Assembly (NCBI GenBank): GCA_002205965.3
Contig: NADL03000523.1
Location: 372,001 to 436,000 of the forward strand
Source of the DNA: Kappaphycus alvarezii
Lineage: Eukaryota; Rhodophyta; Florideophyceae; Gigartinales; Solieriaceae
DNA: 64,000 nt
Direction of reading: 5' to 3'
The first letter of the stretch is position 1, and every line of letters begins with the position of its first letter. Positions 8,867-19,601 of this stretch are shown piece by piece. Both the position numbers and the translations under genes were made by a program. Under the pieces are notes generated by a model. The model did not search any database, was not told the origin of the DNA, and saw only the letters and a list, made by a program, of their open reading frames with translations.

Positions 8867-9672
8867 GGAGCCAAGGAATAGGTGTATTGTCCCCCATGCC
8901 CCGGACTGCAGACAAGCATTGACCCTCGAGAATTCTCGGTGTGGCTTCAATACTACTGTCAAGTCCCACTTTTTCACCCTGGCACGCCATGCCCGAGAAG
9001 GAATTGCCCGGACACACTCGATGTACATGGCGATCATCTGATGCACTGCTTGCATGGAGCCCAAAGGATCAACCGACAAGATCGCCAAGAAACCCTTCTC
9101 GCGAAAGACCTGGCAAGAGCTGCTCGTCATCCTGTTGTAGAGCCACGCCATGGTCTCCACCGCACGAGACCAGACATTCAGGCAATGGGAAGCAGCGGAG
9201 GGACCGACTTTTTTGATGTTACCTTCGTGAATCCCCTCGCTCCCTCCAACAGAAGAGTAAGGGCCTTCAACCCAATGTCCTCTCTGAATGCGGCGCGAAA
9301 TGCAAAGCAGAGAAGATATCAATCCTTTATCGCGACCTCCACCAAAGGCAGGCTCGTGCTTGTGCCAATCTCCACTCTTGGAGGTTGGCACCCGGATGCA
9401 TGTGCAGTGCTAAATGACGTGGCAAGAAACGTGGCTGTGAGGGCACTGGAGACGTACGGAAAGGTTCGGGGGGTTTTGATACAAAGGCACGCTGCAGCAG
9501 CCGTCATGTCCAATGCGGCCTGCTTGATGGCTGGCCTGAAGGTAGCATTTTAGGAAGCGTAGTTCCCTTCCCCATTCCGCTGTAGGTATACCCTTTTTGA
9601 GTCGATTGCGGTTGTCTGGAAAACCATGGGATAGGTCGGAAATATCTTCCAACAGTAAAACACCCAAACGTT
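8867..9672 (+). mobile_element. LINE-A copy inserted in LINE-B
   Basis: A 5'-truncated LINE-A of ~806 bp. After an in-frame stop at 8879-8881 it has an intact 223-codon frame (8882-9553). CCHC knuckle at residues C37, C42, H52, C56 (CPRRNCP ... GDHLMHC), RLE with RTRPDI at 94-99 and FDVTFVNP at 111-118, then K142/Y146 and STLGGWHPDA at 164-173. The C-terminus is QRHAAAAVMSNAACLMAGL. The 3' untranslated tail runs to ~9672. LINE-B sequence is continuous across the insertion (ACACTT before it, CTTGCAGAG after), with at most a 2-3 bp target duplication. This defines the LINE-A 3' end. Known role of such domains: target-DNA binding and nicking during retrotransposition. Confidence 0.85.
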
Positions 9673-9999
9673 TTCCTTGCAGAGCGCGAGAACAATCGTC
9701 ATTACGGCACATACTGCGACCGAAACGATATCCTCTTCTCCCTTGTCGGGATTGATATCTATGGTGCCTTGGGCGACGACGGCAAGGGTTTCTTCCGCCT
9801 CTTTGCTTCCTTCGCTGCTTCCCATCGCGGTTCCTCCCCTCAACAGGACCTCCGCGATTTCGTCACCCGTTTTGCGTTTAGTATCCAAGTGATGCAGGCG
9901 CGACAGGTTTCCACCCGCCGCCCGCATTCGTAGTTAGTTTCTGAATACCCTCCTCACGCTTCTGTGCCATACTGTACAACTCGTAAGGGTTTACCACCG
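9673..9999 (+). pseudogene. LINE-B C-terminus and 3' UTR
   Basis: Continuation of the interrupted LINE-B. The frame reads AERENNRHYGTYC, ILFSLVGIDIYGALGDDG, FASFAASHRGSSPQQDL and ends RRPHS with a stop at 9931-9933. The untranslated tail follows to about 9999 (TTTACCACCG). The intact version AAATLAEREKHRHYGTYC is seen in the uninterrupted copy at 13921-14500, which proves the break point. The RHYGTYC ... IDIYGALG stretch corresponds to the LINE-A RRYxxF ... ISTLGGW stretch. Confidence 0.75.
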
Positions 10000-10262
10000 T
10001 TGTCGAAAGTACCTCCACTTCTCTCCCGCCGGAGCACGTTGGACGACCCGGGAACGATGTGCATAGAGGGCGTTTCTTTTCGAACAGCGCTCTAAAGCGA
10101 CTCTGCAACGAATTCGACAAGGTTGCCCGTCTGCGGTGCAGCGTGTCGCCGCAGCATCCTTCTGTAGGTTTTTTAATAGCAGGCGAAGGAGCAGATTTTT
10201 TGAAGGGGGAATGATGGGGTAGTTTACTTCATCGTCTGACACTTCTAGCCGGGGAATCTAAA
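10000..10262 (-). repeat. Repeat remnant with LINE-C tail
   Basis: 10206-10262 is a reverse LINE-C tail (frame LEVSDDEVNYPIIPPSK on the minus strand). The minus frame continues about 80 codons with no recognisable domain. The rest, 10000-10200, carries blocks resembling 2105-2160. No TSD was found. Confidence 0.4.
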
Positions 10263-10384
10263 CGGGGTTTGGAGAGAAGGAAAGGAGAAAAAAGAAACTG
10301 TCCTGTGCCTCCGGGACCCTGTAAATACATCGACGGGGCATGTGGCACTAGGGGTTTTGTGGTGGAAGAAAACTTTACTGCATT

Positions 10385-10436
10385 GATATGGGATAGATCG
10401 GAAATATCTTCCAGGAGTAAAACACCCAAACCTTAA
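10385..10436 (+). mobile_element. LINE-A tail-only fragment
   Basis: About 50 bp of LINE-A tail (ATGGGATAGATCGGAAATAT ... GTAAAACACCCAAACC). No convincing TSD. Confidence 0.7.
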
Positions 10437-10605
10437 TATCGGGGGTCCGGTGCAGGAACCGACTATGTTGCTAACTAAGTGCTAGCCGGGTGGTCCACGT
10501 CGGCCACGCACACAGGTGTACGGGACACGATAGCGTTCGCCAGAGACGACCAGATCGTGCAACTAATGCGTCGGTAGATTCTCGTTTTGATGACTCCTAC
10601 AGACG
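10437..10605. other. Short intergenic stretch
   Basis: Nothing recognised. Confidence 0.3.
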
Positions 10606-10611
10606 TCTTGA

Positions 10612-10674
10612 AAACTATGGGATAAATCGGATATATCTTCCAAAAGTAAAACACCCAAACGTTTCCCCCTTAGA
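10612..10674 (+). mobile_element. LINE-A tail-only fragment
   Basis: About 63 bp of LINE-A tail ending AAACGTTTCCCCC. It abuts, in the opposite orientation, the 3' end of a minus-strand LINE-A protein fragment, so the same tail occurs in both orientations relative to LINE-A coding sequence. Confidence 0.7.
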
Positions 10675-10860
10675 CAGTACAGCTTGCTCTGCGTGTCTAT
10701 GTGTGAGGACCATTTTTGCTCTCGAGAAGCTCTCCATTGCCCTCGTGGCCGCATTTGCTGCCAACTCCGACCCGAACGCGTATGCCTCCGGATCCCATCC
10801 TCCCAGAACAGATATCGAGATCAGCACCAGCCTCTCCCTTCTCTCAGCAGAAAGTAGCCC
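10675..10860 (-). pseudogene. LINE-A C-terminal fragment
   Basis: Minus-strand reading LISISVLGGWDPEAYAFG ... ANAATRAMESFSRAKMVLTHRHAEQAVLS, matching the LINE-A stretch ISTLGGWHPDA ... QRHAAAAVMSN. A diverged fragment without the catalytic residues. Confidence 0.75.
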
Positions 10861-10864
10861 TTCC

Positions 10865-11146
10865 TACCTTGTACGCTTTGGAGATCGGCCGCGTTCAGGG
10901 AAGTTTGGGGGTTGAAGATCATGATCATGTTTGATTGCTTTTTTGAAGCCATGGAAGCTATGTTCTGTAGGGTATTTTCAGAGGAATTTCTGTGGCTCTT
11001 CTCTCTGTTGTTTCAATTTTCCTCCCCATTCTTTCCAGTAACCAAGACCAACCAGACTTCTCTCAAAACCTACGTGTCTACAGAAACCTCCTCGCACATC
11101 ACCATTGGATGTACAATGCGTCGAAAACTGTAGATGGCACTCCAAT
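10865..11146. other. Presumed 3' flank of LINE-A, no tail
   Basis: Follows the stop of the minus-strand LINE-A at 11147. The usual terminal tail motif is absent, so the element's 3' end is either diverged or lost. No other gene seen. Confidence 0.35.
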
Positions 11147-11914
11147 CTACCAGAAGGTAGAAGGGAGGCCAGCCAGCAAACAAGCGGCATTGGAGGTTAC
11201 TGTCAATGCGGCGTGCCGCTGTAAAAGAATACCTCTAACCTTCGAAAACCGTTCCATTGCGCGAGTGGCAACAGTTCTCGAGAGTTCCTTGACGACGGAG
11301 AACGCCGCCGGATGCCATCCTCCAAGCGTTGAGATGGGAACAGGAACCAGCCTGTTTCTCCCAGGCAGCTCAGCAAGGAACCCTTGGTGTTTCCCCTGCT
11401 TCTCTGCGTGGGCTGCGCTGAGGCTTGTGAGTGGGTTGAAAGCCCTGGCTCTTGCGTGGGAGGGAGCGAGCGGGTTGACGACGGTTACGTCAAAATAATC
11501 CGTGCCACCGACAGCTCCCATTGCCCTGATATCCGGCCTTGTCCTGTTTTGGTAGTGTAAACGAGGTTCAATGAATGGACGTCGGGCGGCTCTTGCAAGA
11601 TCGTTCCCCAGTAAAGTCACCTGGTTGTTGTGGCGAGTATTCCGCTCGCAGCCAAAGCGACAATGTAGCAAGTGGTCCCCGTAGATATCCAGCATTTCAG
11701 GATACCCTGCTTTGGGGTAAGAGGTGCCTGGGGCGAATAAAGGGGTTGGGCAAAAGTACTGGAACCACACAGAGAAGTCTTTGCTCTTGGTGTGCGTCCT
11801 CAATCCACAGCAAGGTGCACAGTAGACCCAGCCTTTGGCGCCGGGGAGGGACATGCTAGCGCGGAAGGCGCGGGTGCGGATGTTTCCGAGCCGCAAGGCC
11901 TCTTGTGCAGCCAC
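11147..11914 (-). pseudogene. LINE-A CCHC-RLE segment, most complete copy
   Basis: A 255-codon open frame, the C-terminal third of the LINE-A copy that runs on the minus strand from 13828 to 11147. LPGAKGWVYCAPCCGL is at 23-38. The knuckle region (LDIYGDHLLHC, 75-85) keeps its last His and Cys but has lost the first two cysteines seen in the copy at 8867. RLE: RTRPDI 124-129, YFDVTVVNP 140-148, STLGGWHPAA further on, C-terminus QRHAALTVTSNAACLLAGLPSTFW. It belongs to a subfamily different from the 8867 copy (PSTFW versus KVAF end). Lies outside the tandem array, immediately to its left. Confidence 0.8.
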
Positions 11915-12037
11915 ATGAATTGCATCTGTTAGCTTCTTCTGCGATGGTGGGTTGGAGGAGCAGAAATTGCTAAACGAAATTCGTTCTGAGGGTCGACAAG
12001 AGGGGCTCCATGTGATAAAGGCGGCTGTAGCATCCTC

Positions 12038-12451
12038 TTACTGCGTCAGGTCTCGAACACAGGACGGCAAAGACTTCTCGCATAACTGCTGCGTCGCGGC
12101 GCTAGACGCAAGAATTGAAGCGGCGGCGACGTCTCGCGCAGAGGTGAAACCGATTCCCAAGGTCGGCTTCTTCTCCTGTAGTGGCTCAACGGGCAATTCC
12201 AGCTCCTTGAATATAGAGTTGTCCAGTATTCCACCCGCTAAAGTACGGCAGCAGTTCTCGATTAAGCTGTCGAAATATTCAGCCCCTTTCCACGAACAGG
12301 AGGGCGGCGCAACTCGCAAGAGGTATCCCACTTTGCAAACCCCAACGCAGTTGCGTAGTAGTTGGAATGAAGCGTGTGCGTCTTCGATTTCCATGACAGC
12401 GTTAAGTAAAGGCTCAAGGGAGTGTACATGGTCCAGGAAGTATTGTTCCAT
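12038..12451 (-). pseudogene. LINE-A region between RT and CCHC
   Basis: A 137-codon frame reading SFQLLRNCVGVCKVGYLLRV, then SLIENCCRTLAGGIL, PTLGIGFTSARDVAAASILAS. This corresponds to the thumb/linker zone between the RT and the zinc knuckle and matches the plus-strand copy at 14500-15117. Separated from its neighbours by frameshifts or stops at about 11915-12037 and 12452-12505. Confidence 0.75.
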
Positions 12452-12505
12452 GAACGTTTAGGAGCCGACTGGCGCGTTTAAAACCAAAGTCCCAGCACTG
12501 TATTC

Positions 12506-13294
12506 CTACCGCATATCAGAGGGGTATGCGGACTGAACCGACGCGGAGGGGGTAGTGGGCCACCATACTTTGCATTTCGAGACTGCCAGACGGAGACCAC
12601 GACGTTTGGCCTCGGGAGAAGACAGAACCTCGATTACCTTGAGTATAGCCTCGTGTTTGGCTACAATGTAGCCATCGTCGTGATACCAAAGCTCCAAAAG
12701 GAGTGTGTCTATCCCTGTGTCCTCGTCGGGGAATCCCGACAGTAGCTCTTTGATCTTCAGGGCGATGGGGTGGAGTACAATAGCGAAAAGCAACCCGCTA
12801 AGCGGGTCTTCTTGCTGGGTACCCACGACACTCCGTATAATCTCGAATCCCGTCCAGAGGAACGCTGGGTCGTTGTTGTAGCAATACAATACCCAAGGAA
12901 GCAACTGGGGAAAGAGGTTCCGGACCGCATTGAAAAAGGAAGCACGGCTGCACAGGTTGAACGCATTCTTCAGATCGACCGACAAGAGCGCATATTCAGA
13001 GCGTGTACCAAACTCATTCACGATGCGCCGAACACCATGAACTACTGCATATATTCCTGAGCTTGTAGCGATACCAACCTGAAGAGGCTGGAAATAGGTA
13101 GCGGCCTTCTCATTGTCCTGAGTAGCGAGGCAGCTACAAACTAACCGTCGCAAAGTCTCTCCCACTGCAATGGGGCGCGGAGTCAGGTCCTTCTTCGCAA
13201 GTGGTGTGAGTGGAGCTCCAGCAATCCACGGGGCGAGGGCAGTAGGAGCCTTTCCGGAAGCCAGGACGTTCACCAGTTCTGTTAATAAATCCAA
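12506..13294 (-). pseudogene. LINE-A reverse transcriptase core
   Basis: A 262-codon frame with the non-LTR RT motifs in order: LTPRPIAVGETLRRLVCS (37-54), SVDLKNAF with catalytic Asp107, QQEDPLSGLLF (160-170), and WYHDDGYIV with the Asp pair at 206-207. The usual Gly in QQGDP is Glu here, which may weaken activity. RT copies the element RNA at the nicked target. The frame continues the upstream piece at 13334-13828 but a shift near 13295-13333 divides them. The left end of the tandem array (12794) cuts this gene at about residue 167, so the YHDD motif exists only in this copy. Confidence 0.85.
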
Positions 13295-13333
13295 GAATTT
13301 CCCCTGCGAGGAAGATGTGGGTGTCCGGAGAAG

Positions 13334-13828
13334 CTACTCGACGTGAGAGGGGCGATGTCCAGATCCCCCCGGGGCTGAACCGGGTTTGAAAGAGCGAACT
13401 GCCAGCAAAACCTCATCCTTTGTGATCGCTGAGATGTCGGGGGGTGCGGAAGGCGGTTCAAAGTATTCCTCATCCTCCCGGGAAGATTGAGGATGTTTAG
13501 CTCGGAGGGCGTCAGACACAGACTTAGTTGCCGGTAACACCCCGAGAGATCCTAAAGCCTGTGAAGCTTTCCCGTTTGCTCCTTCGCGGGCGAGTCTTAT
13601 GGCACGACGGATGTTGGCCTGTTTCTGCTCCCGGGGCGTTAAAGTTCGCTTTGTTCGGGAGGTCGCTTGGTAAAGTGCGTTCTGCCATAAGGTTTGGAAC
13701 TGTTCTGCATTCGACAATTCGAGCCGTTCTCTGACTAAGTCGCTGGTCGATTGGACTTGCGTTATCACAATTGGCTTTGCCATTATACGGTATCTACGCT
13801 CCGGTACAAATTTACTGGGTACCAACAC
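13334..13828 (-). pseudogene. LINE-A N-terminal RT segment
   Basis: A frame on the minus strand. The first ATG is at 13781-13783 (MAKPIVITQVQSTSDL); the open frame itself reaches 13828. It contains IRRAIRLAREGANGKASQAL, AITKDEVLLAVRSFKPGSAPG and GHRPSHVE, the standard lead-in to the RT finger domain. A stop after HVE and a frameshift separate it from the core. No N-terminal zinc fingers precede it; a LINE-B 3' end lies ~90 bp upstream, so this copy is probably 5'-truncated. Confidence 0.75.
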
Positions 13829-13920
13829 ACATATCTACCATAGTAAATTAACCCCCATTTTTCAAGTTTCAAAAAAAAATCATAGGAATCCCACCTGACC
13901 TATAGGGCACGCAAATGGTG

Positions 13921-14500
13921 GTGGTAAATCTTCATAGGCTGTACAATGTTGCACAGAAGCGTGCGGAGGGTATTCATAAATCAACTACGGATGCGGGCGG
14001 CGGGTAGAAACCAGTCGCGCCTGCATTATTTGGAGACTAAATGCAAAACGGGTAAGGAAGTCACGGAGCTCCTGTTGAGGGGAGGAACCGCGACGGGAAG
14101 CAGCGAAAGAAGCAAGGCGGCGGAAGAAACCCTTGCCGTCGTCGCCCAAGGCGCCATAGATATCAATCCCGATAGGGGAGAGGAGGATATCGTTTTGGTT
14201 GCAGTAAGTGCCGTAATGACGATGCTTCTCGCGTTCTGCGAGTGTTGCGGCAGCGCCTGCGGTAACAGTACTTGGCGAAATGTGGCGGCGTGCGGCGGGT
14301 GGGCAACAGTAACGTCGACGGCGATATCGGTGCTGTGAAGCCCGTATGCAGCGGGTATTTAAATGTCCATTCGTAGCGCGGGGGACTCCGAATGCCAAGA
14401 TGAGTTGGGAACCTGGTAGAGGAGCGGATGCTCGACGAGGGCGACGATCCCAACTTCCTTGCAGTGGCGGGGAAGAACGTTGCGGAGAATGTGATGACGA
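13921..14500 (-). pseudogene. LINE-B 3' half, unit 1
   Basis: Minus-strand LINE-B without the LINE-A interruption seen at 8867: ILRNVLPRHCKEVGIVALVE, then (other frame) AAATLAEREKHRHYGTYC, LLSPIGIDIYGALGDDG, RGSSPQQELRDF, RRPHP stop, and the tail down to 13921 (GTGGTAAATC on the plus strand). Several frameshifts. It meets a plus-strand LINE-A at about 14500, head to head. Confidence 0.75.
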
Positions 14501-15811
14501 AAATAGCGTTCCAGCTGCTCCGAAATTGCTTCGGAGTCTGCAAACTCGGCTACTTACTGAGCGTAGTCCCGACGTCGTCCACCGCCGAGGGCGCTGCCAT
14601 GTTTGACGATATGATGGAGCGCTGCGTCCGCACACTGGCAAGGGGGGTCTTGGAGTCAAAGGTCTTCCGTGAACTTCAACTCCTAGTGAAACCACTGGAT
14701 GCGAAGCGGCCCTCCCTTGGGATCCGATTCACTTCCGCCAAAAACATCGCCGCGGCCGCCTTCCTCGCCTCCAGGGCGGCCGCCAACAGGTTGTGCAAAG
14801 TTTTTCTGCCCGCTCCTATCACGAGTCTCGCCACCTACAACGACGCTTTGGGCGCCCACCGGAATTGCTCACTTTCCTGTCTGCAGTCAAGGATTCTACC
14901 ATTTCGTGCCTTTTGCTCACGCAATACACCATCGCAAAAGAAACTAACAGACGCAATCCATGCAGCAGTGGAAGAGAGCATTTCCCACGGTGATCAAAGA
15001 AGGCAGGCATTCCGCGCATCTATGGCCCTCCCGGGTGCCAAGGAATGGGTGTACTGCGCCCCGTGCCCCGGCCTCAAGATCAGTATTGATCCCCGTGAAT
15101 TTGCGGTGTGGTTTTAATACGTCTGCCAAGTCCCGTTCTTCCCTTCGGACGTCTCGTGCCCGAGACGAAACTGCCCGAAACCCTCGACTGTCTCGGGGAT
15201 CACCTCCTTCACTGCAGATATGGTGGGCACAGAACTCGACGGCATGACCATCAAGTGGCCCTGTTTGCACAAGGCCCGCAGAGAGCGGCCCGTCACCCTG
15301 CCGTCGAACCGGGGGACGGGGTCCATCGCACGAGGCCAGACATCCCGGCGATGGGAAGCAGTGGAGGTACGAATTTCTTTGACGTGATGTTCGTCAACCC
15401 GCTGGCGCCCTCCCACAGGGGGGCCCAAACGTTTAATCCGCTCACCTCCCTCAATGCGGCCGTCTCTGCGAGGCATAGAAGATATGAATATTTTATTGCA
15501 ACCTCTGTGAGAAGTAAACTCGTGCCTATCCCTATATCTTCTCTCGGAGGTTGGCACCCAGACGCTTACAGGGTGCTAACCGACGTCGCGCGGAACGTGG
15601 CCGTTAGGGCGATGGAGGCATATGGTAAGGTCCGAGCGGTACTTACTCAGAGGCACGCTGCGGCGGCCGTAATGTTCAACGCAGCTTGTCTGCTGAGCGG
15701 CCTTGAGCCGGCTTTTTAGAGAAATTTAAGAGGTATTACTGGTCACTCTGTAGGATATTCCGGTTCACAACCGACCATATCTTTCAAATATTAAATCACC
15801 CCACATTTTCC
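14500..15811 (+). pseudogene. LINE-A 3' half, unit 1
   Basis: 5'-truncated plus-strand LINE-A. The first frame to the stop at 15115-15117 encodes AFQLLRNCFGVCKLGYLL ... TSAKNIAAAAFLASRAAANR, LPGAKEWVYCAPCPGL and EFAVWF, where a TAA replaces the CAA codon of the intact copy. A second frame (to 15719) gives GDHLLHCRYGG, HRTRPDIPAMG, FFDVMFVNPLAPSHRG, SSLGGWHPDA and QRHAAAAVMFNAACLLSGL. The diverged 3' tail ends near 15811 (TCAAATATTAAATCACCCC). Not functional in this state. Confidence 0.8.
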
Positions 15812-18800
15812 ACCTTACCGCCACTTGCAGTACACAAAATACCCATTTAAGCGGGCGCTACCGCAGATTTATCCAAATTGGCCAGTTAAAAGTCAAAGGA
15901 GATTCCGCACACGTGACGCTCTCGTAGCGAGGTGTCTGCCTTAGCAAGGTGATTACGGTTATCGCTCTTTAGTATCACTGTGTGCCTACCTTTCCAACGC
16001 CACCTGCTTGTTGACTTAGCTACCAGCTGCTTTTCAGTTGGTGCAAAGCCTCCGTTTTTCCGGGGATAGGTTATGAAGCATGGTCTGAATGAAAGTTATT
16101 ACACCCTCAGCTTGAGCACCAATCGCGGTAAATCAAACCCATTTACCCGCTTAAAAACTCCCCTGGTTTTTTTCTAAGAATCATGGCTGTAAAATAGCCT
16201 CTATTTCTCCCTACCACTAAACTTCTGATTCTTGTAACTCTTTCGCTACAAACGATTTAATTTCATCCTAGATAAAACATCGTGTATCTACAACACTAAA
16301 GCATGGGTGCTACATGCCCCTGAAAACCTCCCTGAGGACTACCTTCTCTCCCAAACAGTCGACTCGCTATTTTCAGCAGGCGGCTACAGGCTCCATTTTA
16401 GTTAATGGAAATGCTGTGTTGTTAGTGCTGTAGATCCTGAAACATGGTCTTAGTGCAAATTCTTGGCATTCCCACCCTTTGAACTACTCGCACTAAATCA
16501 ACCGAACATATTTCCGTAATTAATAACTAGACGACACCCTGAACTCAATTCTGTCCTTTTGGAATCTTAGCTTGAATGAGTAGTGGAATCATACATGCTT
16601 AAGTCTTGATCATTAACATCAAGCTCTGGGTAGGACAACTTCCATTTCTGGTAACAATGGCTACCTCGTCTGTTTTTCATCACCTACCACCCCAGATTAT
16701 CTTAGTTACAATGCATACGTTTGTAGCTCGGGCTCTGGTACAGTTATTTACCAGAATGCTCATCGATATCACCCTGTGCTTCCCGCTTTACATGCTAGAA
16801 AGACTATCGGAGTTCTTACTTTCACACACCTGCTCTCCATCAATTTGAATCACTGTACTCGGCGCGCCAACGGGAACATGCTAAAATATAGACCCCGCTA
16901 GGTATTTACGTCTCTGACGCTGCTTTTTCAGCCACAATGAACAGCATTGATGTCCTCGTAGTACGTACTCACTCCTCTTGTCAGCGCATGTGCGTTCCCG
17001 TTGAAAATTTCTCTTCCAAGAAAACCGCAATACATTACCACGATAACATTTTTTCAAATATTATTTCATCTTTGTGTTTTAGCATACACCGAGGATTGCC
17101 GACCGGCACCTTTCAAATATGAAAGAACCGAATGGATCCGTTCTTTGTGTTCCTAGCGACTACGGTTGTTCACAAATGCTTTGGAAGGTGTTTTGAAGGG
17201 TGTCTCCACCAAGTTGTGATATTCTCCCTGTGATGATTACTAAATCTTCAGCGTTTGAGAAACCATAATTTTATTCACTTCCCTTTTCATGTCCACAACC
17301 AGTTCTTTTTTCGACGAATGGCCACTTCTTGCATCAACAGTCCTGTTTTCTATTTCTTTCCCTTCTACATCGCTACTCCAAATAAAGTCACGTACTTATA
17401 TATTGTCATCACAAAATACAATGAAGTCCCTCGCTATGTACTTGCAAAGGAAATTTCAGTTGTTTCTGCCGGTGGAGTAAAATTTAGTCCGAAGAATTTA
17501 TTATATCAACTGCAATCCAGCGATCTATAGGTCCTGCCAATGGTTTGATTACAAGTACAGAGGACTCCCAACCTTTCCATTACTCACAGTAAACCACCCC
17601 TTTACCCCTGTAATCAGCGAGGTACATACAATGTACAACCGCCGGGACATTCCAGCTGCTAGAAAGAAGTTTTAAGTTACAGTAGAAATCAAACCAATGT
17701 TCTAATAAAAATAGGCAAGCATATGAGAAAGGCTATCCTTAAACTTAAGTGGATGTACGAGGTTCTCATTTACTGTAACAGATATGCTAGCTGATTCCCA
17801 GTAGAATTGTATGGAAATTAAAATCAAGTAAATATGGGATTTGGTTTGTAACAAAAACCGTTCAAGGTTCTAAATGGATAATAAGTAAGAAAGAAACAAT
17901 ATTGCGCAGATTTACGCAGCCTCCATGCTAATTTTTAAACTTTTTTCGTGTATCGATTTCTGAATTGCTTTATAAAAGGCTACAAGTAACAACCTTCATA
18001 GGAATATTACAGAAAAGATTGAGCATGTGTTTAAATTTTTGATATTCCAGTAGCTGTATGACGACATCTGACCAGACTTTCCATTTTCTGTTAGACACTG
18101 AAATCTTAAGGCTTTAACCAGATCATCCGCTACCAGATGTGAGAGCCAGTTGGCGGGAGCCAATTGTTAGTGCCCATAGCAGGGGATTCTTTTCAAATAG
18201 AGAATCACCCCAAAGTTCTTTATTTTAAAACAGAAATTTATAACTGTCATCCTAATGTCTGAAATTGAATATCTGTATCTCATTGAAGATTATACAGTGC
18301 TGTAGTTTAGAAAAATGAGACTCTTGCGCAAAATGACATGAATTTGCAGGAGGTTACGTTCTTCCAAGCTGATCCTCGCCCTCAATTGTAACATACGTTC
18401 TTAGTGTATTGTAACAATAATCTCTTGCATCGTACATATGATAATTTCTACGCACTATATCGTTCACTATAACACTCTGTCTATGTCATGTATGTAATTA
18501 TTAATGGAAATGAGAGAATAAATACCCCTTTCCCGGTACTCAATGAAACTAAAATAAAGACCTACCCAAAATGGTAAATAATGAGTGGTGGCTAGTCCTC
18601 AGCATTTATCCTACAATTTTTTTGGCGCGATGAAGCACACGATAACTTGTTGCATTTTTGAAACGTTCTTTGATGCAAATACAAAAATTGATTAGAGAAG
18701 CTCTTAAATCAAATGCCCCGCACTTTTGCTTTATTACCTCTCTTACCAAAATAGTTGTTGTTCCATTACTCTTGTGAAAAAGCGGTAATTATATACTTGC

Positions 18801-19403
18801 ATACTACGCTGCCTTACACATTTCCAATCAATCATTCGACATAGCGAAAGTAACCTGTGTCTATAAAAGAGAGAGCCTCGATATTTATTTTTTGATGTTA
18901 TCTATGTAAGGTGCTTACAATTTTTCTACGCCCACTCTAAAGTGACTCGTGCACTGCACGGAATGTGCTTAAAGGAAATGTAGTTGGAATGCAAAAATAT
19001 TAGTAGTATATTTAATATCTAAGGAACGGAGGATTTTCTTGCATTTCCACTATATATATTTCCAAGAGTGACACAACCAAAAGTTTTCCTCTTTATAGAT
19101 CTCTCTGAGTACAAACAAGCCGTTTCATTTAAGTACTTCTTTGATTTGGGAAAAATGTATGATGTAAGTAACAATTGAAGCTGTGCAATTCTCCATATTT
19201 ACATTTACCTGATATTATAACTAGAGGTGAGCCATCCAGATTGAACTTTTAGTATACTGTAAAGTTATCTATTTCAAGCTAGCAGATTGATAAAATTTGC
19301 TTGGACTAGAAATCAAAGTACCAAAGGAAAGTTGGACCATTAGACCTTCTTGGAAATAATTTTGCACAAGATGCCTTTGGAAAACCTGCGGTCCTGTTGC
19401 GGA
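15812..19403. other. Gene-poor block of the array unit, copy 1
   Basis: About 3.6 kb, AT-richer, no recognisable protein, RNA or known repeat. Small frames exist (80 codons at 16606, 61 at 16937, 91 at 17255, all plus) but resemble nothing I know. They are identical between units only because the whole block is, so conservation is no evidence for them. The ATG at 16937 follows a CTTTTTCAG, which could be a 3' splice site; this is weak. Equivalent blocks: 24913-28502, 33933-37522, 43013-46604. Confidence 0.5.
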
Positions 19404-19412
19404 TCAATACTA

Positions 19413-19592
19413 GGGGGGAAGGTTTGAGTTTTTCACTCTTGGAAGATATATCTGATCTATCTCATGGTTTTCCAGACAACCAGAATCGACTCAAAAAGGA
19501 ATGCGGACACAGTGTTGGGGAAGGAACTACGCTCCCTAAAAGGCTACCTTCAGGCCAGCCATCAAGCAGGCCACATCAGACATGACGGTTGC
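19413..19592 (-). mobile_element. LINE-A tail insertion with 9-bp TSD, unit 1
   Basis: 180-bp minus-strand insertion holding the last ~18 codons of LINE-A (SDVACLMAGLKVAF, stop) and the complete 3' tail, ending in CCTTCCCCC. It is flanked by TCAATACTA at 19404-19412 and 19593-19601. It inserted next to or into a LINE-B piece. Copies of this same event are at 28512-28690, 37532-37711 and 46614-46792, so it predates the amplification. Confidence 0.9.
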
Positions 19593-19601
19593 TCAATACT
19601 A

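Noticed and set aside
8726-9391. 221-codon minus-strand frame
   Set aside because: It is antisense to the LINE-A CCHC-RLE frame; GC-rich coding keeps the opposite strand open. The same shadow recurs at 14215-14658-type positions in each unit and, decayed, at 52270-52473.
9504-9695. Recurring peptide like FGCFTVGRYFRPIPWFS / VWVFYSWKIYPVYPMF
   Set aside because: This is the translation of the LINE-A 3' tail read backwards. It appears in different frames at different copies, so it is not a conserved protein.
11952-12461. 169-codon plus-strand frame
   Set aside because: Antisense of the LINE-A region between RT and CCHC; no motif of its own.
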